Assembly (NCBI GenBank): GCA_019747615.1
Contig: JAIEQQ010000060.1
Location: 1-10,529, forward strand
Direction: 5' to 3'
DNA length: 10,529 nucleotides
DNA from: Phycisphaerales bacterium
GTDB lineage: Bacteria; Planctomycetota; Phycisphaerae; Phycisphaerales; UBA1924
The notes under the pieces were generated by a model, which was not told the origin of the DNA, did not search any database, and worked only from the letters and a program-made list of their open reading frames with translations. The position numbers and the translations under genes are program-made. Positions 6,750 through 10,529 of this stretch are shown here, piece by piece (within the stretch, counting starts at the first letter, position 1; the number at the start of each line of letters is the position of its first letter).

Positions 6750-6900
6750 AGCCCTCAGCCGCCAGCCTTCAGCTTTCAGCAAGCGGGTACCGGCTCGGGG
6801 GTCGGGAGCTTGGCTCGGTGGCGCTCGCCAGCAAAGTTTGAGATGCGCCGCCGCATCCACAGGTTCGAAGCTGACGGCTGAGGGCTGAACGCTGGCGGCT
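6750..6900. repeat. Two inverted arrays of a 7-base repeat (AGCC-N-[T/C]-C)
   Basis: On the plus strand, 6750-6777 is four consecutive heptamers: AGCCCTC, AGCCGCC, AGCCTTC, AGCTTTC. On the minus strand, reading down from 6900 to 6873, are four more: AGCCGCC, AGCGTTC, AGCCCTC, AGCCGTC. The arrays face each other around about 95 bases. They share a perfect 12-bp inverted match (6750-6761 with 6875-6886) and a 16-of-17 match (6757-6773 with 6884-6900). They fill most of the permease-amylase gap, ending 21 bases before the amylase ATG. They could form a long foldback hairpin, mark the ends of a small non-autonomous element, or serve as protein binding sites. The central segment shows no gene. Confidence 0.75.
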
Positions 6901-6921
6901 TTCCTGCTACTCTCTCCCCAT

Positions 6922-8184
6922 ATGGCATCCGTTGTCTTCTACTTCCAGGTGCATCAGCCCTTCCGTTTGCGGCGCTACAGCGTCTTTGATTCTGATCCGT
7001 TTTACTTTGACACCAAGAAGAACGCCGAGATCGCCCGCAAGGTGGCCGACAAGTGCTATCGCCCCGCGACGAGCCTGATCCTTGATCTGGTCAAGCGCCA
7101 TGAGGGCCGCTTCAAGGTGTCGTACGCCATCACCGGCGTGGCGCTGGACCAGTTCCAGGAATACTGCCCGGACATCATCGACATCTTCAAGCGCCTGGCC
7201 GACACCGGCTGCTGCGAGTTCATCGGCGAGACGTACTACCACTCGCTGTCGTTCCTGTACTCGCGCGAGGAGTTCAAGTCCCAGGTCGATGCGCACACCA
7301 AGAAGATCCAGGACCTCTTCGGCCAGACGCCGAAGGTCTTCCGCAACACGGAGCTGATCTACAGCAACGACCTTGCGCACTACATCAGTACGATGACGGG
7401 CCCGGATGGCAAGCCGCGGTTTTTGGGGGCGATCTGTGAGGGCACGGACAATCTGCTGGGCTACCGCTCGCCGAACTTCCTGTATCGCCCGCCGCACACC
7501 GGCAACAACGCCTTGGGCAAACCCTTCTCGCTGCTGCTGAAGAACTACCGCCTCTCGGACGACATCGCGTTCCGCTTCAGCAACCGCGGCTGGAGCGAGT
7601 GGCCGCTGAGCGCTGAGAAGTTCGCCACCTGGGTCAACCAGATCAACGGCAACGGCTACATCTGCAACCTGTTCATGGACTACGAGACCTTCGGCGAGCA
7701 CCAGTGGGCCGACACGGGGATCTTCAAGTTCCTGGACGCGATGCCGGAGAAGGTCTTCGACGTTGCCAAGGGTGAGAATCACTTCAACACGCCGACCGAG
7801 GCGCTGACGCAGTTCCAGCCCGTCGGTGAGTACGACGTGCCGCACGTCATCAGTTGGGCCGACACGGAGCGAGACCTCAGTGCGTGGCTCGGCAACGCGA
7901 TGCAGGCGAATGCGCTGAACGAGACGTATCGACTGGAGCGTTTGGTCAAGGCCCGAGTAGCCGCGGCGGCCAGCGGTTCAGACCAGACCGCCCAAGACAA
8001 CGCCCGCTACGCGCTGGAAGACTGGCGCAAGCTCACCACCAGCGACCACTTCTACTACATGTGCACGAAGTACTGGGCCGACGGCGACGTCCACAAGTAC
8101 TTCTCGCCGTACGAGAGCCCGTACGACGCGTACATCAACTTTATGAACTGCCTGGATAATCTGCGGTCGCGCGTGACGGGGTGA
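6922..8184 (+). CDS. GH57-family alpha-amylase
   Basis: This is a 420-residue glycoside hydrolase with the five conserved GH57 regions in order: I, HQP (11-13); II, GETYYHS (102-108, with E103); III, RNTELIYSND (141-150), holding the catalytic nucleophile E144; IV, MDYETFGEHQ (252-261), holding the acid/base D253; and V, SDHFYYMCTKYW (374-385). Retaining alpha-glucan enzymes of this family act on starch- or glycogen-like polymers. No signal peptide is present, so it probably acts in the cytosol on glycogen. The length fits the shorter alpha-amylase-type members. The ATG at 6922 has no Shine-Dalgarno; the bases before it are pyrimidine-rich. The stop overlaps the start of a small membrane-protein gene. 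Specificity (amylase, 4-glucanotransferase or branching) cannot be fixed from motifs alone. Confidence 0.9.
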   Translation: MASVVFYFQVHQPFRLRRYSVFDSDPFYFDTKKNAEIARKVADKCYRPATSLILDLVKRHEGRFKVSYAITGVALDQFQEYCPDIIDIFKRLADTGCCEFIGETYYHSLSFLYSREEFKSQVDAHTKKIQDLFGQTPKVFRNTELIYSNDLAHYISTMTGPDGKPRFLGAICEGTDNLLGYRSPNFLYRPPHTGNNALGKPFSLLLKNYRLSDDIAFRFSNRGWSEWPLSAEKFATWVNQINGNGYICNLFMDYETFGEHQWADTGIFKFLDAMPEKVFDVAKGENHFNTPTEALTQFQPVGEYDVPHVISWADTERDLSAWLGNAMQANALNETYRLERLVKARVAAAASGSDQTAQDNARYALEDWRKLTTSDHFYYMCTKYWADGDVHKYFSPYESPYDAYINFMNCLDNLRSRVTG

Positions 8185-8447
8185 ACTTTGACTTCGTCAG
8201 GCTGTCGTCGGGCAAGACCAAGCTGGTGATGTTTGGGCTTTGGCTCGTGAGCTGGGTGGTGCTCGCGTATCCGATCTATGTCGGCGCGATACTCGGATTT
8301 GCCGTTGGATACTCGCTTGGCGCGGCGCGATCGCGTGCCGCGTGGGCTCAATCCCACGCGCCGACGAAGTTCTCGCGCTTCGGGCCGGCTTTGATGAAGA
8401 TGCCGAACGCGTTGTTGATGCCCGCGGCGTCGTCGGGCTCGTCGTAG
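8181..8447 (+). CDS. Small membrane protein, overlapping the amylase stop (unrecognised)
   Basis: A GTG at 8181 overlaps the amylase TGA (GTGA) and opens an 88-residue frame. Residues about 15-48 are strongly hydrophobic (LVMFGLWLVSWVVLAYPIYV, then a Gly-rich GAILGFAVGYSLGA), giving one long or two short membrane helices. Before position 8347 most codons end in G or C, as expected of coding sequence here. The last third lies opposite the 3' end of the prepilin gene (100-bp convergent overlap), and there the codons cannot be judged independently. No Shine-Dalgarno is visible; translation would depend on coupling to the amylase. No family recognised. It could be a chance frame. Confidence 0.45.
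   Translation: MNFDFVRLSSGKTKLVMFGLWLVSWVVLAYPIYVGAILGFAVGYSLGAARSRAAWAQSHAPTKFSRFGPALMKMPNALLMPAASSGSS
8339..8360. terminator. GC-rich perfect hairpin at the convergent gene ends (possible terminator)
   Basis: CGCGTGGG (8339-8346) and CCCACGCG (8353-8360) are exact reverse complements around the 6-base loop CTCAAT. The loop contains the prepilin stop codon (TCA on plus, TGA on minus, 8348-8350). An 8-bp GC stem where two convergent transcripts end suggests a bidirectional terminator or 3' stabiliser, but neither side has a T-run, so intrinsic termination is unproven. Confidence 0.4.
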
Positions 8448-9283
8448 AACGCCATGTCGGGGAGCTTCTTGCCTTTGGCGTCCTCGTACTGCGCGCTGGT
8501 CACCGTCGCGGTCTTGGGGGCGAAGTGGTTGGCGATGAACTCGATGTGGTTGTCGTTGAATGCGACGTTGCCGCTCCAGAAGCCCGGCTTCGCGGCGTAT
8601 CGAAAGACTCCGAAGGTCCGGCTCTTGTCGTTGGCGAAGGTTGGCGTTGCGGTATCCGGCGCGGTCACGGTGACGCCGGTGATTTGCGGGCCGCGGCTTG
8701 CGAGGACGGCTTCCTCGGCGTTGAAGGTGCTGGCCCATCGAGCGAGGCGGCCCGAGCTCGGTTGAAGATGGGCGTAGCTGATGTGGCCACCGGCGGCTGA
8801 GTTCATATCGCCCGAGAGCGAGGGGTCCCACAGGGCCATCGCGGGGTTCGCCGCGGCGGCGGGGTTTACGAACGCGTAGTTGCCGTGGATCTTGATCTTT
8901 GGGTTGTTCTCGAGCGGGCTGACCAAGATCTCGTCGGTGATCGAGGCGTTGAAGACGAGGATGGAGAAGATGTTGCCTGTCGTGTCTTTCGCCTCGCCGA
9001 TATCGGCGACCGTCGTGTTCCTGGTGTCGATCAGCGATGGCAGCGGGTACTGGTCTTTGTTGTTGCTGGACCAGACGATCATGCCCTGCGAGATCACTCG
9101 CACCTGCGTGGCGTCCTTCAGCATCCGAGCGCTCTCGCGTGACTTCGCAAGGGGGTTGGCGACGATGCCGACAGATGCGAGGACGCCGGCGAGCGCTACG
9201 AGCGATGCGACCTCAACGATCGCCAAGCCGCGGCGGCTGCGGGAAGTTCTTCCGAACGGCTGACGTGGCACGAGGGTGGTCAT
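8348..9283 (-). CDS. Type IV pilin-like / type II secretion prepilin (pseudopilin)
   Basis: This is a 311-residue protein on the minus strand. The ATG has AAGGAGA 5 bases upstream (plus-strand 9288-9294). A basic leader ending SRRG (16-19) is followed by LAIVEVASLVALAGVLASVG, the class III prepilin pattern: cleavage after G19, glutamate at mature position 5 (E24), and one hydrophobic helix for membrane anchoring and assembly. Residues about 52-311 form a large globular domain, longer than a classical pseudopilin. The segment VAFNDNHIEFI resembles the C-terminal DGHV-type motif of planctomycete DUF1559-like prepilins, a weak likeness. No peptidase, ATPase or other pilus gene is nearby, as is typical of scattered planctomycete prepilins. 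In the 213-base gap upstream the best promoter box is TTGACA on the minus strand (9430-9435), with no good -10. Confidence 0.85.
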   Translation of the reverse strand: MTTLVPRQPFGRTSRSRRGLAIVEVASLVALAGVLASVGIVANPLAKSRESARMLKDATQVRVISQGMIVWSSNNKDQYPLPSLIDTRNTTVADIGEAKDTTGNIFSILVFNASITDEILVSPLENNPKIKIHGNYAFVNPAAAANPAMALWDPSLSGDMNSAAGGHISYAHLQPSSGRLARWASTFNAEEAVLASRGPQITGVTVTAPDTATPTFANDKSRTFGVFRYAAKPGFWSGNVAFNDNHIEFIANHFAPKTATVTSAQYEDAKGKKLPDMAFYDEPDDAAGINNAFGIFIKAGPKRENFVGAWD

Positions 9284-9287
9284 GGGA

Positions 9288-9294
9288 TCTCCTT
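9288..9294 (-). promoter_or_regulatory. Ribosome binding site of the prepilin gene
   Basis: The minus strand reads AAGGAGA, with the core AGGAG 5 bases before the ATG at 9283-9281. It fixes the start and the 19-residue leader. Confidence 0.75.
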
Positions 9295-9468
9295 GGCAGG
9301 CTGCGAACTTGCGTGAGCGTCACCGGAGCCGGTCGAGCGTTGTCGAAAGAACCGCCCCGTTGTGGTCAAGACACCGCTGATGCCGCGGCGTACGGGCGAT
9401 CGGTTGCTTTCAGCGCTCTGTGCGGCGCGTGTCAAACCGGAGCCCACGTGGCGTGTGAAGCGTTCGTT

Positions 9469-9487
9469 GGGGTTGGGGTCGGGGGGG
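9469..9487 (+). other. G-rich tract, possible G-quadruplex
   Basis: The plus strand reads GGGG-TT-GGGG-TC followed by seven G residues, enough for a three-layer quadruplex with very short loops. It lies 10 bases beyond the stop of the minus-strand ParE gene, inside the 213-base gap between ParE and the prepilin gene. The ParE transcript would carry the C-rich complement. Its role is unknown, and it may simply reflect base composition. Confidence 0.4.
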
Positions 9488-9496
9488 CTGAGGCGA

Positions 9497-9790
9497 CTAT
9501 TCGCGGAACGCGGCGAGGTGATCGCGCGAGCCGTGGAGCACGCGGAGGATGGTCACGCAATGGGGGCGAACCGTGTAGAACACCATGTGCGAATCGACGC
9601 CGATCGCACGAAGTCCGGTGGCGAGGTCCGATCGCGTTCGGCCGCGCTTGGGGAACTGCGCGAGCGAGTTCATGAGTTCGGCGAGGTGACGGAGGACGGA
9701 ATCGGCGTTCTGCGGGCTTTGCGATGCGATGGTTGCGTGGATCGATGCGAGGTCTCGCACGGCGTTGTCCGTCAGCTCGACGCGCGTCAC
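9497..9790 (-). CDS. parE: ParE/RelE-superfamily toxin
   Basis: This 97-residue protein shows the ParE pattern: N-terminal VELTDNAVRDLASIHATIA, A29 and L33 in the second helix, FPKRGRTRSDLATGLRAI (46-63) across the central strands, and VFYTVRPHCVTILRVLHG (70-87) with the conserved FY and the terminal RVLHGxRD. ParE toxins usually poison DNA gyrase; RelE relatives cut mRNA on the ribosome. The lack of clear RelE catalytic residues and the pairing with ParD favour ParE. The start is GTG at 9790, overlapping the ParD stop by 4 bp (GTGA), so the toxin is translated by coupling after its antitoxin. Confidence 0.88.
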   Translation of the reverse strand: MTRVELTDNAVRDLASIHATIASQSPQNADSVLRHLAELMNSLAQFPKRGRTRSDLATGLRAIGVDSHMVFYTVRPHCVTILRVLHGSRDHLAAFRE

Positions 9791-10056
9791 GCGGACTTCC
9801 TTTTGGTTGCTCCGCGCAGGGCGCGTGACCGTTGACGGATCTCCTTGAGCAGGGCATCATCTAACACGCGCGTGCGACCGGCCTTGGCGTCTGCAATCCC
9901 TTCAGCGATGTCGGCACGAAGTCGCGCGAGCTCATCCTCACGCCGCATCGCGTCGCGCAGGGCGTCGCGGACGACTTCGCTGGCGGTCTCGAAGTTGCCG
10001 CCCTTGACCTGGTCGCGGACCCATTTTTCGAGCTTCTTGGTGAGGGAGACGTTCAT
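9787..10056 (-). CDS. parD: ParD-family antitoxin
   Basis: This is an 89-residue protein. The ATG at 10056 was chosen because AGGAG lies 5 bases upstream (plus-strand 10062-10066) and the ParD domain starts at once: MNVSLTKKLEKWVRDQVKGG, then the ribbon-helix-helix DNA-binding core with FETASEVVRDALR (22-34). An in-frame ATG at 10104 would add 16 unrelated, cysteine-containing residues and lacks such a site. Residues about 45-89 form the flexible, charged, toxin-wrapping tail. It overlaps parE by 4 bp. Autorepression with ParE through an upstream operator is the family norm; the inverted repeat at 10140-10156 is a candidate. Confidence 0.9.
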   Translation of the reverse strand: MNVSLTKKLEKWVRDQVKGGNFETASEVVRDALRDAMRREDELARLRADIAEGIADAKAGRTRVLDDALLKEIRQRSRALRGATKRKSA

Positions 10057-10061
10057 GGGGG

Positions 10062-10066
10062 CTCCT
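10062..10066 (-). promoter_or_regulatory. Ribosome binding site fixing the parD start
   Basis: The minus strand reads AGGAG 5 bases before the ATG at 10056-10054. This selects the shorter ParD over a start at 10104. Confidence 0.75.
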
Positions 10067-10139
10067 GGTAGCGGGGTGGAGTCTGCCCGGCAGATGAAGC
10101 ACACTACCGGAAAGGTCGCGACATTGCTGATAACAGGAT

Positions 10140-10156
10140 ATGTCAGAAACTGACAT
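10140..10156. promoter_or_regulatory. Perfect inverted repeat upstream of parD, likely operator
   Basis: ATGTCAG (10140-10146) and CTGACAT (10150-10156) are exact reverse complements around AAA. The repeat sits 84 bases before the parD ATG and 18 bases past the RES-gene stop. On the minus strand it contains CTGACA, a plausible -35 box, though no clear -10 follows at the right distance. Position and symmetry fit an autoregulatory site for ParD. A short hairpin ending the RES transcript is the alternative, but the stem is not GC-rich and the T-run is only TTT, in its loop. Confidence 0.5.
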
Positions 10157-10173
10157 CGGGCAAAGGAGCTCGG

Positions 10174-10529
10174 TCAGCGGAGGCGGCGGTCGATGCGGAT
10201 GGGTTGCGGTTTGCCGATCCGGAGTTTGGCGAACTGCGGGTGCAGCGGATTGACGAGGTAGTTGATCTCGGAGCGCACGACGACGCTTGGCAGCGCCAGA
10301 GCGACCTCGGGCGAGCCGGTCGTCAGGAATCGGTCGCCGTAGATCTGCGACGCGCGGTCGATCGGCGAGCGGCTCCAATGTCGCGGCAGGTCTTTGGTCG
10401 CGGGGCGATTGATGAGCGATGCGGGAACGTGGACTTCGAACGCGACGTAGCTTTCAAGCAGCGACTCGTCGTCGAGGTGGACCAGGAGCTCGAGGAGTGC
10501 GAGCGAGAGCGATTCGGAGAGGTATACGG
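10174..10529 (-). CDS. RES-domain toxin, C-terminal part (gene runs off the window)
   Basis: The minus strand is open from the window edge to a TGA at 10176-10174, giving 117 residues plus a split codon. The order of motifs fits the RES family: VYLSESLSLALLELLVHLD (start of the fragment, with the conserved glutamate), DLPRHW (46-51), GDRFL (64-68), LPSVVV (79-84, with the conserved serine) and NYLVNPLHPQF (89-99). RES toxins (MbcT-like) degrade or consume NAD+ and are held in check by an Xre/MbcA-type antitoxin usually encoded just upstream. That position is beyond 10529, so the partner cannot be checked. The N-terminus with the conserved arginine is also missing. The gene lies immediately upstream of parDE in the same orientation, making a tandem toxin array. 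Confidence 0.85.
   Translation of the reverse strand, partial: VYLSESLSLALLELLVHLDDESLLESYVAFEVHVPASLINRPATKDLPRHWSRSPIDRASQIYGDRFLTTGSPEVALALPSVVVRSEINYLVNPLHPQFAKLRIGKPQPIRIDRRLR

Noticed and set aside
6750..6900. Heptamer arrays as a CRISPR array
   Set aside because: The units are contiguous 7-mers without unique spacers, on opposite strands, with no cas genes; a CRISPR has 23-50 base repeats and spacers.
6907..7845. Minus-strand frame of 312 residues opposite the GH57 gene
   Set aside because: The plus strand carries all five GH57 regions. The antisense product is Val/Leu/Arg-rich with no motif.
9362..9835. Plus-strand frame across the ParE region
   Set aside because: It is antisense to well-supported ParD and ParE and has only Arg/Gly/Val-rich composition.
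10057..10104. Upstream ATG at 10104 for ParD
   Set aside because: The added 16 residues do not resemble ParD. The ATG at 10056 has AGGAG at 5 bases and begins exactly at the conserved domain.

Overview
The window is GC-rich DNA, about 10.5 kb, with strong G/C bias at third codon positions. It looks like a planctomycete chromosome, probably Phycisphaerae or a relative. The hints are a solitary type II secretion-style prepilin with a large C-terminal domain, an LptF/LptG-type permease, a bacterial GH57 amylase, and accessory modules of kinds common in that phylum. The taxonomic call is inference; no rRNA, tRNA or other marker is present.

Layout, left to right. (1) Bases 1-81 are the 3' end of an unidentified plus-strand gene. 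(2) Bases 82-4245 hold a tight plus-strand cassette. A promoter and a perfect inverted repeat precede a small helix-turn-helix protein (218-709). It overlaps by 4 bp an ABC-type ATPase (706-1422), which overlaps by 4 bp a GNAT-fold acyltransferase (1419-2204). After 64 bp comes a complete phage-type large terminase (2269-4245). No portal, protease, capsid or tail gene follows. (3) Bases 4246-5507 hold a separate two-gene module with its own AT-rich promoter: a DUF6932-like nucleotidyltransferase and an XRE-type HTH protein with a coiled-coil front, arranged like a toxin-antitoxin or defence pair. (4) Bases 5592-8447 look like ordinary chromosome: an LptF/LptG-family permease, a GH57 amylase, and a small membrane protein whose start overlaps the amylase stop. 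The permease and amylase are separated by two inverted arrays of a 7-base repeat. (5) Bases 8348-9283 encode a prepilin-like protein on the minus strand, convergent with and overlapping the small membrane protein. (6) Bases 9497-10529 on the minus strand hold a ParD-ParE toxin-antitoxin operon and, upstream of it, the 3' part of a RES-domain toxin gene that runs off the window.

The most interesting part is the 218-4245 cassette. It joins a terminase motor/nuclease to an ABC ATPase and acyltransferase pair like those fused in COG2401, under an HTH gene and apparent operator control, with no phage morphogenesis genes on the visible side. It could be a phage or gene-transfer-agent remnant, or a domesticated DNA-handling or base-modification system. 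With at least two, probably three, toxin-antitoxin-like modules in 10 kb, the window looks like an accessory or defence-rich region interleaved with housekeeping genes. No gene-free stretch exceeds 300 bases.
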